Shown piece by piece: positions 35,316-44,505 of a stretch of 64,000 nt of DNA (position 1 is its first letter; every line of letters starts with the position of its first letter). The translations under genes and the position numbers were made by a program. This DNA comes from JAAEPI01 sp964352625 (GTDB taxonomy: Bacteria > Bacteroidota > Bacteroidia > Cytophagales > Cyclobacteriaceae). The stretch is from positions 1-64,000 of the forward strand of contig CAYGSD010000012.1 of NCBI GenBank assembly GCA_964352625.1, in the 5' to 3' direction. The notes beneath the pieces are model-generated. The model worked only from the letters and a program-made list of their open reading frames with translations. It was not told where the DNA came from and ran no database searches.

Positions 35316-36418
35316 AAAAATTCAAATTATTATACTGCCTAATTTTAGTTACATCATGCGTCAGCTCATTCGATCCTGATATTGATGAAGCTAATGAGCA
35401 CCCGTTGATCATTGATGCTTCGCTCACCAATGAAGAGAAAAGGCATGAAGTAATAGTTAATCAAGCAAAAAACATTGATAACAACTTCCCGTACGAAAGC
35501 GTGGAAGATGCCATAGTTTTTGTTGAAGACGGAAATGGTCAAATATTCAATTATGATCATATATCAAAAGGTAGATACAGATCTCAAACTGAGTTTGCAG
35601 GAATTGTAGGGGAAACATATAAGCTGGTCGTTGAGGTGAATGAGAATCTCTATGAATCTGATGCTCAGGAGCTATTACCTGCTGGAGAAATAAAGGACAT
35701 AAATGCTCGAAAAATCATTGATTCGTTCCAATCGGAAACGGGCACAATTACCACAAGGGTCAAGGTGGCGTTTTCGGTAGACCTTGAATTCTCAGAATTG
35801 GAAACTAGTTACTATAGGTTCGAATGGGAAGCAACGTATCAAAATCTCATGCCAAACCAAGGGTCCTCAGTATGTTGGGATGAACGGGATCAGGAAGCGC
35901 CATTGAACCTCGAAAGTGGCAAGCGCTGCTATATAACCGAAACTGATGAAGCATTTCTAGAATTATTCGATTCAAAGGGCTTACAAGGTTCAACAATTAC
36001 AGATGTAGAGCTTTTTAGCATAACGCCTAGCAGACGATTCCAATTTCAGTATAGCCCTGAAATAAAGCTATACTCAATTTCAAAATCTTCATATGATTTC
36101 TGGGATGCAGTGAACAATCAAATAAAAAATTCTGGAAGTCTTTTTGATTCCCCGCCAAGTCCAATTATTGGGAATATTAAAGGAATGAATCCAGAAGCCG
36201 AAAGAGTAATTGGAATTTTTGAGGTAGCTACTGTCACTGCACGACGTGAATTTTTTCTACCATCTGTGATAGCCGAGGAGTTAGACAATTTTCAGGCAGA
36301 TTGTCTTCTCCCAAGTGGCCCCTTTGGTACTCCTCCACCCCCTAGATCATTTTATTGTTGTGAATGCACGCTATACCCTAATAGCACAGATGTGAAACCT
36401 GAATTTTGGCAAGACTAA
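35312..36418 (+). CDS. DUF4249-like lipoprotein
   Basis: A 368-residue protein of the family that commonly accompanies TonB receptors in Bacteroidota. A TTG start gives signal sequence LLYCLILVTSCVSSFDPDI with the lipid cysteine near residue 16. The mature part has strand-rich DUF4249 features such as PLIIDASLTNEEKRHEVIVNQ, and a cysteine-rich tail (FYCCECTLYP). It is coupled to both neighbours (4-bp and 1-bp overlaps), so the three likely form an outer-membrane complex. Substrate unknown. Confidence 0.87.
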   Translation: MKKFKLLYCLILVTSCVSSFDPDIDEANEHPLIIDASLTNEEKRHEVIVNQAKNIDNNFPYESVEDAIVFVEDGNGQIFNYDHISKGRYRSQTEFAGIVGETYKLVVEVNENLYESDAQELLPAGEIKDINARKIIDSFQSETGTITTRVKVAFSVDLEFSELETSYYRFEWEATYQNLMPNQGSSVCWDERDQEAPLNLESGKRCYITETDEAFLELFDSKGLQGSTITDVELFSITPSRRFQFQYSPEIKLYSISKSSYDFWDAVNNQIKNSGSLFDSPPSPIIGNIKGMNPEAERVIGIFEVATVTARREFFLPSVIAEELDNFQADCLLPSGPFGTPPPPRSFYCCECTLYPNSTDVKPEFWQD

Positions 36419-38697
36419 TGAGACGATTAATTCTAACCCTATCAGTAGTATTGTCATTTTCTCCTACTTTTCTAAAAGGTCAGTCCACAATTGAATTCAT
36501 GGAATATATAAATGAATATTTTAGGGAGCGACCCGCTGAAAAAGTCTTTCTTCATATGGATAAGCCATACTACGCCTCAGGCGATGATCTTTGGTTTGCA
36601 GGGTATGTCATGAATTTCAAATCAAGCACTTTATCAAAATTGAGCGAAATTCTGCACGTTGAAATATTCAATAAAGAAGGCCAAATCGTATCTAAGCAAA
36701 AAGTAAAAATAAATGAAGGAATAGCTCATGGAGTAATTAATTTACCAGATACTCTTAGAGCAGACCACTATCTGATTAAAGGTTACACAAATTGGATTAG
36801 AAATTTTGAGGACGGTTTGGCATTTAGCCATTACTTTAAGATTACTACTGCCACATATGAGCATTCTAGGCCTCCGAATAACAAAGAAGTGATATTCTAC
36901 CCGGAGGGCGGGAAAGTTCTTACTAACAAATTAAATGTAGTGGCATTCACCTCTCAACATCTTGGAACTGACAAAGCTTTTTTGATAAATCAAAATGGCG
37001 ATACATTGGATAAAATTCAATACAATGGTTCTGGTTACGGGACATTAAGAGTGATTCCGGAATCTGTTAACGAAGAGTTTTCACTCCAATTCATGGGTGA
37101 TAAGGATAAGTATGCTTTGCCAAAGGCCGTAGAGAGTGGCTCTCTAATTCGTTTAAGTGAGGATAGCACCAACTTCAAGCTTATTCTTGAAAACACTTCA
37201 GATCTTAACGGAAAAAAGTTTTCAATATTAATACTGAGTAATGGTAATATTATTTCCGCTCGTGAAGGAAGATTCAATAGTACGGGAAGCCTTCTGGTAC
37301 TGGAAAAAAAAGAGGTAGCATTCGGGCTTAATCATTTAATAATTGTGGATGAAGATGGGACTATTCGCAACGAGCGTGTCTTATATAATAACCAAAACAA
37401 TCAAGAGCCTTTAGTACAAATCCAAGCAGCAAAAACTTTTTCTCCAAAGGACAATGTCGAGTTTAAAATTATTCAAAATCACACTGGCAAGTCGAATATA
37501 TCAATTTCGATAATTCCGTTGAAGTACTTCAGTGAATCTTCTCAACCAACTATTGAAGGAGATATTGAAATTTCAGAATTTTCCAATCAGGTCGAATTGA
37601 ATAAGAGTCTAATTGCCAAAACTATAAATGATTATTCCTTTGAAGATATTTTAAAATCATCTGAAGCTGTTTTCGATTACCCTATCGAAAAAAAGGGTCA
37701 ATTTCATATCTCTCTGGAATACGACTCTATAAAGGCGCTTAATAATGCGAATTATTCAGTTGCTCTAAAGAGAATTGATACTATTGATTTTCATTTCGTT
37801 CGACCTAGTAAAACTGGAAGGCTATCGTTCGTCTTGCCAGTGTTTTATGGTGAGAAAGATCTTATCATAAAACCTTATGATCCTTTATTCGAGAAAGAGA
37901 CAGTCGGTTTTAGATTAAATGACCAATTTTCAGTCAAACCATTCAACAAGCGATTTAATCAAACAGCAGCTGAATTCAGCTATGCAGAGTTTTCAAAAGA
38001 GAATCAAGCTATGGAAAGGTTTTATGGCTACAGTTACAAAACAAGGACACCAAACCCACGATCGCCAATAACCTTTAGTATACTGAGGGCCCCAGACAAA
38101 CGAATCTACTTAGACGACTACATTCCTTTGCCAGATATGATCACTATTTCAAAAGAACTACTTGAAGGAGTTCGAATTTCGCTACAGAATGGATCATATA
38201 AAATCCAAATGAGAAGTGTGGATGAAAAAACTGGATATTTTGAAGGTTTTATGGCAGAAGAACCTTTAAGAATAATTGATGGAATTCCTGTATTTGACTC
38301 TAAGTATATCGGTGAATTAGATCCCCTTCAAGTCAAAAGCATTAGCATTAAGTACAATGAGTTCACTTTGAACGAGGTGGACTTTGATGGAGTACTTGCA
38401 ATAGAAACGGTTGAAGGGAATTATGGAAAGCTCTACGATTTAGGTCAGGAGGTTTTTGATTTTCATGGTTACTCAGATAATTTCAAATTTGAAATACCAC
38501 ATTCAGCAGCACAAACACCCGATTTCAGGTCTACATATTATTGGAATCCAAATCTTATTTTAACAAGCTCCGAACCTACCACTATTTCATTCCCTGCTTC
38601 AGATGAAGCAGGTCTTTATAAAATTGTGATACAAGGAATAACTGACAAAGGCGAAAAAATTAGCTGTTTTGAAACATTTGAAATCTTAGGGAAGTAG
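36418..38697 (+). CDS. MG2-domain, TonB-operon-associated protein
   Basis: A 759-residue exported protein. The ATG at 36418 overlaps the previous stop (TAATG); signal peptide MRRLILTLSVVLSFSPTFLKG. The region from FRERPAEKVFLHMDKPYYASGDDLWFAGYV is the MG2 macroglobulin-like domain, as found in surface proteins encoded with TonB receptors. No thioester motif is visible, so it is not a classical alpha-2-macroglobulin. It has a strand-rich C-terminal part with weaker similarity to plug-like sequence (IDGIPVFDSKYIGELDPLQVKSISI). AT-rich like its operon partners. Confidence 0.82.
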   Translation: MRRLILTLSVVLSFSPTFLKGQSTIEFMEYINEYFRERPAEKVFLHMDKPYYASGDDLWFAGYVMNFKSSTLSKLSEILHVEIFNKEGQIVSKQKVKINEGIAHGVINLPDTLRADHYLIKGYTNWIRNFEDGLAFSHYFKITTATYEHSRPPNNKEVIFYPEGGKVLTNKLNVVAFTSQHLGTDKAFLINQNGDTLDKIQYNGSGYGTLRVIPESVNEEFSLQFMGDKDKYALPKAVESGSLIRLSEDSTNFKLILENTSDLNGKKFSILILSNGNIISAREGRFNSTGSLLVLEKKEVAFGLNHLIIVDEDGTIRNERVLYNNQNNQEPLVQIQAAKTFSPKDNVEFKIIQNHTGKSNISISIIPLKYFSESSQPTIEGDIEISEFSNQVELNKSLIAKTINDYSFEDILKSSEAVFDYPIEKKGQFHISLEYDSIKALNNANYSVALKRIDTIDFHFVRPSKTGRLSFVLPVFYGEKDLIIKPYDPLFEKETVGFRLNDQFSVKPFNKRFNQTAAEFSYAEFSKENQAMERFYGYSYKTRTPNPRSPITFSILRAPDKRIYLDDYIPLPDMITISKELLEGVRISLQNGSYKIQMRSVDEKTGYFEGFMAEEPLRIIDGIPVFDSKYIGELDPLQVKSISIKYNEFTLNEVDFDGVLAIETVEGNYGKLYDLGQEVFDFHGYSDNFKFEIPHSAAQTPDFRSTYYWNPNLILTSSEPTTISFPASDEAGLYKIVIQGITDKGEKISCFETFEILGK

Positions 38698-38761
38698 TCA
38701 GAGCCACTTAGATGTTGGCTAAAACAGAGATTGTGAATAGTTTTTTCATGATTTCTTATTT

Positions 38762-38815
38762 ATTACTTGTAAAGTACAATCAATAGTAAACTATTACTTT
38801 CAAAATACAAGTAAT
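38762..38815. promoter_or_regulatory. Coaxial-palindrome operator upstream of HxlR gene
   Basis: A 10-bp perfect inverted repeat (ATTACTTGTA at 38762-38771, TACAAGTAAT at 38806-38815) and an inner one (AATAGT, ACTATT at 38782-38795) share the exact centre 38788.5. It ends 4 bp before the first ATG. Placement suggests autoregulation by HxlR, but this is inference. Confidence 0.6.
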
Positions 38816-38819
38816 TTTA

Positions 38820-39284
38820 ATGAACCTGATCATGGACTATAAATTCCGATGCGATTGTCCGTTTACATCTGCCATCGATATTCTTGGCGACAAGTGGATG
38901 CTGGTCATTGTCAAGCAAATGCTGATAGAGGGGAAGCAAACTTTCAAGGATTTTACGGAGAGCGATGAGGCCATTGCAACCAATATCCTCACGATTAAGC
39001 TCAAGCTTTTGGAAGAATTGGGGCTAATTACCAAAACAAAGCTCCCTAACAACAAAAAGATGAACCTCTATCTTCTGACTCCAAAAGGATTAGAACTGAC
39101 ACCCATCTTGGTAGAATTGGCATTATGGAGTGACCACAACCTGCGGGATGTTCATCCGACAATTCAAAATGGAGAAGGTATGGAACTGCTTCGTAGTGAC
39201 AAAGAAGCTTTCGCAAATGCTTTGATTACTTCATATCAAGAAAAACTAGATGTAACTAACATTAAGCTCAGTAAGCAAGCTTAA
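38820..39284 (+). CDS. HxlR family transcriptional regulator
   Basis: A 154-residue winged-helix regulator. CPFTSAIDILGDKWMLVIVKQML, the recognition region TFKDFTESDEAIATNILTIKLKLLEELGLI and the wing TKLPNNKKMNLYLLTPKGLEL are characteristic; two cysteines sit in the N-terminal FRCDCPF. These regulators often sense redox or electrophiles through such cysteines. The operator ends at 38815, which may favour the second ATG at 38832. It is followed 17 bp later by a truncated sigma factor. Confidence 0.92.
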   Translation: MNLIMDYKFRCDCPFTSAIDILGDKWMLVIVKQMLIEGKQTFKDFTESDEAIATNILTIKLKLLEELGLITKTKLPNNKKMNLYLLTPKGLELTPILVELALWSDHNLRDVHPTIQNGEGMELLRSDKEAFANALITSYQEKLDVTNIKLSKQA

Positions 39285-39301
39285 TACTTCAACGAAGAAA
39301 A

Positions 39302-39784
39302 ATGAACCCCTTCTCAACGACCTACAATAACGACAAGCCAGACAGTCTACTGGTCAGCGAAATTCTGAATGGCAACAAGGAATCACTCAATGGCTTGATT
39401 CTTCGGCACCAGCCTTTCATTTACAACATCGCTTGGAAAATGGAAGGAGATCCATCCAAGGCTGAAGACCTCACTCAGGAAGCGCTATTGAAGATTATTT
39501 CTAACCTGAGTTCATTCAAAAACGAAAGTACATTTCGTACCTGGGCGTACAGAATAGTGCGAAACCATTTCCTCAATGACCTCAAAAAACCTAGCCAACA
39601 GTTTGCCTCTAATTTTGAGGAACTAGGTATGTTGCTCGACGCAAGCCCAAGTTCAGACCTGTCTGGCGATAACAGTGGAGAATACAACACGACTTTCTTT
39701 TATGAAGATGGAAAGTTATACGGCTCCACACATGCCATTGAGCGGAGGTTTCTAGCAGTGTGGATCGCCACGAGAGAAAAGTAG
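39302..39784 (+). pseudogene. Truncated ECF sigma factor with foreign tail
   Basis: The first 110 or so residues form an intact sigma-70 region 2 (LILRHQPFIYNIAWKMEGDPSKAEDLTQEALLKI, FRTWAYRIVRNHFLND). Region 4 (the -35-binding HTH) is missing. After ASPSSDLSGD the protein switches to about 35 residues, TTFFYEDGKLYGSTHAIERR..., unlike any sigma region, ending with a stop at 39784. A deletion fusing two genes explains this best. It can hardly act as a sigma factor; I cannot identify the tail. Confidence 0.75.
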
Positions 39785-39833
39785 TTCATTGAGTCGTTCA
39801 TATACGGCCAGAGATTAGCGATAAGCTGAAGTG

Positions 39834-39869
39834 ATTTTTGAAGCTGCGCTTGTGCGCAGCTTCAAAAAT
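39834..39869. terminator. 16-bp perfect hairpin
   Basis: Arms 39834-39849 and 39854-39869 (ATTTTTGAAGCTGCGC and its complement) enclose a TTGT loop. A-runs and T-runs at the bases of the stem allow bidirectional termination between convergent genes. Confidence 0.75.
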
Positions 39870-39931
39870 TTCTCGTAGTTATTCTCGAAAATACCTTACC
39901 CAATTCAACGACAATCAGGATCGTCGCAATA

Positions 39932-39970
39932 GAGAAAAAGCACCTTGTTGATAATTCCTTGGTGTTTCTC
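39932..39970 (-). terminator. Weak terminator-like hairpin after 40000-40284 gene
   Basis: GAGAAA...CACC pairs with GGTGTTTCTC, with a bulge. It lies just downstream of the minus-strand small membrane gene. The rest of 39785-39999 holds nothing else recognised. Confidence 0.35.
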
Positions 39971-39999
39971 TAAAAGGTCAATAAATATTGACTGCTGAC

Positions 40000-40284
40000 T
40001 TAATCTTGCTTTCGGTCTATTCGAATTTTATTGATTCGTTTCAATTGTCTCTGGTGCATCGCCAAAGCGAGGATGATGGACGCCCCGGCAGTACCACAGA
40101 ATAAAATGGCGATAATGGTATCCATGGTGCCAGACCACAACATCATGACGATGGTAGATGTCCAGATAAGGACGATTAGCCAGGTGCTCTGTTTGATATT
40201 CTTCTCGTAGGCATTGAGCTTTTCGTCGCTGAGATTCTCCCAACTGTCCTCAAGTGTGCATGTTGATTTAAAGATGTTTCTCAT
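40000..40284 (-). CDS. Small two-helix membrane protein
   Basis: A 94-residue protein with a charged N-terminal region and two membrane helices (about 34-53 and 57-76), followed by a basic tail (RQLKRINKIRIDRK). No known family; resembles other short proteins encoded next to ECF sigma operons, but not shown to be an anti-sigma factor. Coding potential is reasonable but not certain. Confidence 0.6.
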   Translation of the reverse strand: MRNIFKSTCTLEDSWENLSDEKLNAYEKNIKQSTWLIVLIWTSTIVMMLWSGTMDTIIAILFCGTAGASIILALAMHQRQLKRINKIRIDRKQD

Positions 40285-40358
40285 GATTCGCTATTTGAAG
40301 GGTTAGTAGCGAAATAGGGGCGTTTGTTACAGTTTGGTCAAATTATTTCTGAAATTCA

Positions 40359-42191
40359 TCATCGGAGACGCAGAATAAAACCAAAATTAAAAGCGAAATC
40401 CTGAGTAATGTTTGAATCGTTTCCTTCATCCAATGTCAAGTCTTTTGACGATTCGGGAACAAAAACCTTGCGGCGCTTGAACAAATTCTGATCCTCGACT
40501 ATCAACGCCCCGTTTTGCGACCATACTGGCAAAAACCATTCAGCCGTTAGAAATAGCTGAAACCTCTTGCTTTTCTCGTAGACCAATCCAGCGGCGGGCA
40601 CTATGCTCATGCGACGAGTGCTCGTGTAGAGGTTCACTTGCGAAGCATCAATTTCCTTCTTGCTCTGGGTGAAAGTGCCAGTGACATCTTCAGCACCCAG
40701 GAAGAATGACTGCTCGGAATAGCCGTAGGCTAGTGATGTCATCCCGAAAAGTCTTGATGGATTTCCGAAAGGCTGTCGGTAGCTGATCCCAAGCCTTTGA
40801 TCCGAAAGTAGGTTATCCCCAACACTTAGCACAGACTCAAAGCCTACCCGCCACCTTTCATGCAACCGATAAAAAATGGTGCTTTTTAGTCCAAAAGTGA
40901 GCAGCGTCTGATTATCCATTTGATAGCTCGCCACTAGCTCATCTCTGACGTAGCTCAGATTATGAGCCTTAAGGTTTGACTGCATGTAGATCAGTGAATA
41001 AGCGAACTCAAATCTCGACATGATCGAATTTTGATCCGTGTTATCCGTTGGCTGTACTCGCTTTACATCACTAAAAAAATCTTCAGTGATATCTGATGGA
41101 GGTGTGGTGTCAAATCCGTCCCAATAAGTGGAATCATAGGTCTCTGATTCGTCAAGGAGAAACTGGCCAAATTGAAGACGTTCGTGATATGGAATCTCCT
41201 CAGCTATAGGTCTGCTCTGAGTGGTATTGTATGTGCTGTTCAGGAAAAGCTGCCGTCCACCGGACCGGTCAAAGCCAGTGAAGTAGTCTACAAAACCCAA
41301 CTGCCAAGAACTATCCTGAAAGAAATACTCCGTTGTAGACTTTAGGAACTTTCGTTGATTCGAACTCAACGAAAAACCAAATCCCTCCCTCTTTAGGTAT
41401 TCTGCTTTTACCACAGCAAAGGATCGGTCAGTGATATATAGCCACCCCTCTTCTTCCTTCTTTCGGTTCCAAAAAAGAATCTTGAATAAAGCCTCTTCAT
41501 TGTACTGCAGGGTATCCTCTACACTGAAAGCAAACTGATCCAAAGATTTCTTATCCAAAGGGCCTTCTCGTTTCGCTACCAAGTCAAAACGATGAACAAG
41601 ATGACCTCCACCATAGATTCGAGTCTCAAGGTCAGATAAGTCTCCCGTAACTTTTCTGCCTTTCACCAACCGCACGTTCCCTTTGTCTTGGCTTGAAGTA
41701 TAGGGTTCCTTCTCCACCTCCACCTCTACTTCGGAGATAAAGTATATGTCAGTGCCGAGCGAATCGCGGCTAAGCTTTTCTCTGATGAAGCCAGTCAACA
41801 TCTCCTTTCTAGCCGGATAATTCTCGGGGATTCTGTCTATCGCTTTTTCGACGATTCCCCTACCAATGTCTCGACTTTCCACGACGATCAAATTGAGCTC
41901 CACGATACTCGATTTCAAAACCACACGAACCTCCTGACTCAGTTGATCAGCCGACAAACGAAGCGTTTCATAGCCAATAGAAGTGATGCTTATCAGGGAA
42001 TCATTGGGAGCTAGGTTTAGTTGAAATCGTCCGTCGACATTCGAAATTGTACCACGAGAAGATTCATTAATAATCAGATGGGCAAATGGGATCGGCTCAT
42101 TCTTCTCTGACAAGACTTGCCCTTTGATCATTCTTTGAGACCAGGTAGTCAGACCAGAGAAGAGGAAAACAACAACCAATAAAAATCTCAT
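40359..42191 (-). CDS. CarboxypepD_reg-like outer-membrane barrel protein (DUF5686-like)
   Basis: About 610 residues from ATG 42191, chosen because it gives signal peptide MRFLLVVVFLFSGLTTWS seven bases after the upstream stop (an earlier ATG at 42206 also exists). A carboxypeptidase-like regulatory domain (IKGQVLSEKNEPIPFAHLIINES, GRFQLNLAPNDSLISITSIGYE) precedes a long strand-rich barrel ending FAFNFGFILRLR with a typical terminal arginine/phenylalanine pattern. DUF5686-like proteins are outer-membrane anchored; function unknown. Third gene of a sigma-led operon. Confidence 0.8.
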   Translation of the reverse strand: MRFLLVVVFLFSGLTTWSQRMIKGQVLSEKNEPIPFAHLIINESSRGTISNVDGRFQLNLAPNDSLISITSIGYETLRLSADQLSQEVRVVLKSSIVELNLIVVESRDIGRGIVEKAIDRIPENYPARKEMLTGFIREKLSRDSLGTDIYFISEVEVEVEKEPYTSSQDKGNVRLVKGRKVTGDLSDLETRIYGGGHLVHRFDLVAKREGPLDKKSLDQFAFSVEDTLQYNEEALFKILFWNRKKEEEGWLYITDRSFAVVKAEYLKREGFGFSLSSNQRKFLKSTTEYFFQDSSWQLGFVDYFTGFDRSGGRQLFLNSTYNTTQSRPIAEEIPYHERLQFGQFLLDESETYDSTYWDGFDTTPPSDITEDFFSDVKRVQPTDNTDQNSIMSRFEFAYSLIYMQSNLKAHNLSYVRDELVASYQMDNQTLLTFGLKSTIFYRLHERWRVGFESVLSVGDNLLSDQRLGISYRQPFGNPSRLFGMTSLAYGYSEQSFFLGAEDVTGTFTQSKKEIDASQVNLYTSTRRMSIVPAAGLVYEKSKRFQLFLTAEWFLPVWSQNGALIVEDQNLFKRRKVFVPESSKDLTLDEGNDSNITQDFAFNFGFILRLR

Positions 42192-42198
42192 TCCTGGA

Positions 42199-42813
42199 TT
42201 AGACATTATCGTTCAGACCATTTAACACCTCCTTCAGCCGATTCAGTTTCCTGCCGTACATCCAATGCACGTATCTCTCGCAGAACAAGAGGAAAAGACC
42301 GAGAAAAACCAATGTCACAACCGCTTCAATGAGAATCTCTTTCGGGCTGCCCCACTCCCGCATCACGAATCCATCTTCTGCCACTGCTATGAACATACCA
42401 AAGAGATAGCCAAGAGTTGAGAAGAAGAATACCATGCGCTTTACCCTCTTGACCCAACCACCCAATATCTCTACTTTTTTGGTCAACGAATCCAGCAAAT
42501 TTTCTTCATTCACAGCCTTCATCCTTCTCAGATAGCCCAAATAAACTCTCAGTGTGGCAATCATCGCCCAAACGATCAGCAAAGTGCTGGAGACCAGCAA
42601 TATCCAGTTATTCAAAAACAGCAGTGGAAATGCGACAGTAGTGATGCCAGAGAGCCACAACTCAATCATGATATTCATTCGCACCCGCGCCAAAATATCA
42701 TGAGAGCTTTTCTTGGCCTTCTTCAGAATCTCTGGTGCAATCCCCTCGTAGTACTCCCCAGCCTGCTTATCTGTCTTATGCCATATATTTTTCAAATCCT
42801 GCTCTTCCATCAC
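42199..42813 (-). CDS. Membrane protein, possible anti-sigma factor
   Basis: A 204-residue protein with an N-terminal cytosolic helix region (EEQDLKNIWHKTDKQAGEYY) and four hydrophobic segments. Encoded directly after an ECF sigma factor with a 4-bp overlap, it sits where anti-sigma factors usually are. The N-terminal part resembles short sigma-binding helices in Bacteroidota, but no zinc-binding ZAS motif exists. Anti-sigma role is inference from context. Confidence 0.6.
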   Translation of the reverse strand: MMEEQDLKNIWHKTDKQAGEYYEGIAPEILKKAKKSSHDILARVRMNIMIELWLSGITTVAFPLLFLNNWILLVSSTLLIVWAMIATLRVYLGYLRRMKAVNEENLLDSLTKKVEILGGWVKRVKRMVFFFSTLGYLFGMFIAVAEDGFVMREWGSPKEILIEAVVTLVFLGLFLLFCERYVHWMYGRKLNRLKEVLNGLNDNV

Positions 42814-43304
42814 TTTTCACTTAAAAGTTCAAACAGTTTCTTTTTGATGCGATTGATTTTCACACCCACGTTACTCTTGGTTATACCCACTATCTCGGCA
42901 ATCTCGTCGTAGGATTTCTCCTCCAGATAGAGCAGGATTATGGATCGATCCTCCTTTCTCAGTTGCTGAATAGCCTCCAGCAGCTTGTTGATCCTTGCCT
43001 CTTCCTCCCGCTTTTCCTCGGCAGTATCGGACACGGCATGCTCAGCGGTTTTAATATCCGCTTTCGGTATCGACCGTCTTTTTTTTCCTCTACTGTAGGA
43101 CAATGCGGTATTCAATGCCACTCGGTACATCCAAGTCGAAATCTTCGACTGGCCTTTGAAATTGCAAAGGCCCTTCCAGATAGCCACAAGCATTTCTTGG
43201 TACAGGTCATCAAAATCCTCAGCGTCACTATACACCCGTCCTATCTTGAATAAGATGGGGTGATGCTCCCTGATGATTTGCTGAAAGTCCTGCACGCTAT
43301 CCAT
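42810..43304 (-). CDS. ECF RNA polymerase sigma factor
   Basis: A complete 164-residue ECF sigma factor. Region 2 contains LYQEMLVAIWKGLCNFKGQSKISTWMYRVALN and region 4 RSIILLYLEEKSYDEIAEIVGITKSNVGVKINRIKKKL, both intact, unlike the gene at 39302. It starts the operon sigma - membrane protein - outer-membrane protein and is divergent from the TraB-like gene, sharing about 98 bp of upstream DNA. Confidence 0.93.
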   Translation of the reverse strand: MDSVQDFQQIIREHHPILFKIGRVYSDAEDFDDLYQEMLVAIWKGLCNFKGQSKISTWMYRVALNTALSYSRGKKRRSIPKADIKTAEHAVSDTAEEKREEEARINKLLEAIQQLRKEDRSIILLYLEEKSYDEIAEIVGITKSNVGVKINRIKKKLFELLSEK

Positions 43305-43402
43305 TAGTGACTTATTTCAAAAAAAAATTACATGTTCAAATTTCATTTTGTAATAAAACAACTTGAAATACAACTAATGTGGTAAACGAACCAAATAAGA
43401 TC

Positions 43403-44290
43403 ATGAAAAAACTCATAATTAAACTACTCGTGTTTGCCGGATCATTCGGCTTTGGAATGTTCCTTGCCAATGTGGCCATAGCCAATGAGCCAGAAAGAGG
43501 AGATAAAGGGATTCTTTGGAAGGTGGAAGGAAAGGGCATCAAGACGAGCTATGTCTTCGGTACGTTCCACCTTATTTCGCAAAGCGATTTTCAGCTGAGT
43601 GATAAGGCAAAAGAACTCTTGGCAAAAAGTGACAAGCTGGTACTGGAACTTGATATGGATGATCCTACACTGCAGTCCACCATGATGCAATATGCCGGAA
43701 TGCAGGGCGACAATTCTTTGAAGAATCTACTGTCGGCAGAAGACTACACGCTGGTAGATAAGGCGGTAACAGCACAGGTAGGTGCAGGTCTTGCCGCGTT
43801 TGACAAACTGAAGCCCTTCGTTATTAGTACCATGCTCTATCCTACGCTATTTGATGAGGCGATTGCCAGCTACGAACTTAGCTTGACTCAACTGGCCATG
43901 GCGGGGCAGAAAGAGGTGCTCGGACTAGAAACTGTCGAGTACCAAATGTCGATTTTTGATAAAATACCTTACGATTTGCAAGCTGATGAGTTGGTAGAAA
44001 TCATCACACAGAAAGACGAAATGGCTGAGGTTTTTCGACAAATGGTAGCCAACTACAAAGCCGAGGACATTGAGGCACTTCAGCGCACTGTGGATTCCTA
44101 TTATGAGCAACCCGATTTCAGTAAGTGGCTATTGGATGATCGAAACAAAAATTGGGTTGGCCGTATCGGGGAATTATCTAAAGAAAGCTCAAACTTCTAT
44201 GCCGTGGGGGCCGGACACTTGGGTGGTAAAAATGGGCTGATCAACTTGCTTAAAGTGGCGGGATATAAGGTGACCGCCGTGGAACAATAA
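43403..44290 (+). CDS. TraB/GumN family protein
   Basis: From ATG 43403 (MKKLIIKLLVFAG...) this gives about 295 residues with a signal peptide; a GTG at 43379 would add eight residues but spoil the signal start. YVFGTFHLISQSDFQL (GTxH motif), LELDMDDP, VLGLETVEYQM and the terminal FYAVGAGHLGGKNGLINLLKVAGY are the TraB/GumN conserved segments, which suggest a metal-dependent hydrolase. Likely periplasmic. A terminator follows at 44305. Confidence 0.9.
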   Translation: MKKLIIKLLVFAGSFGFGMFLANVAIANEPERGDKGILWKVEGKGIKTSYVFGTFHLISQSDFQLSDKAKELLAKSDKLVLELDMDDPTLQSTMMQYAGMQGDNSLKNLLSAEDYTLVDKAVTAQVGAGLAAFDKLKPFVISTMLYPTLFDEAIASYELSLTQLAMAGQKEVLGLETVEYQMSIFDKIPYDLQADELVEIITQKDEMAEVFRQMVANYKAEDIEALQRTVDSYYEQPDFSKWLLDDRNKNWVGRIGELSKESSNFYAVGAGHLGGKNGLINLLKVAGYKVTAVEQ

Positions 44291-44304
44291 GAACCTGAAA
44301 ACTC

Positions 44305-44346
44305 AAAATAGGACAAGGCCTTCTGACATTTCGGGAGGCCTATTTT
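44305..44346 (+). terminator. Terminator after TraB-like gene
   Basis: AAAATAGG (44305-44312) pairs with CCTATTTT (44339-44346) around an inner AGGCCT element. Located 15 bp after the stop. Confidence 0.6.
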
Positions 44347-44505
44347 ATTCATTACCTCCTAACCCTACCTCTCCCGATTTGTTTTGTCAAAATAAATCAA
44401 TCCAAGAATGACATAATTATTATTTATGACAATCATATTTATTATAAATATTAATTAATGTTTTACTACCAAACCTTTTGATGCTCTTGCGAGTTTAGGT
44501 TAGCA

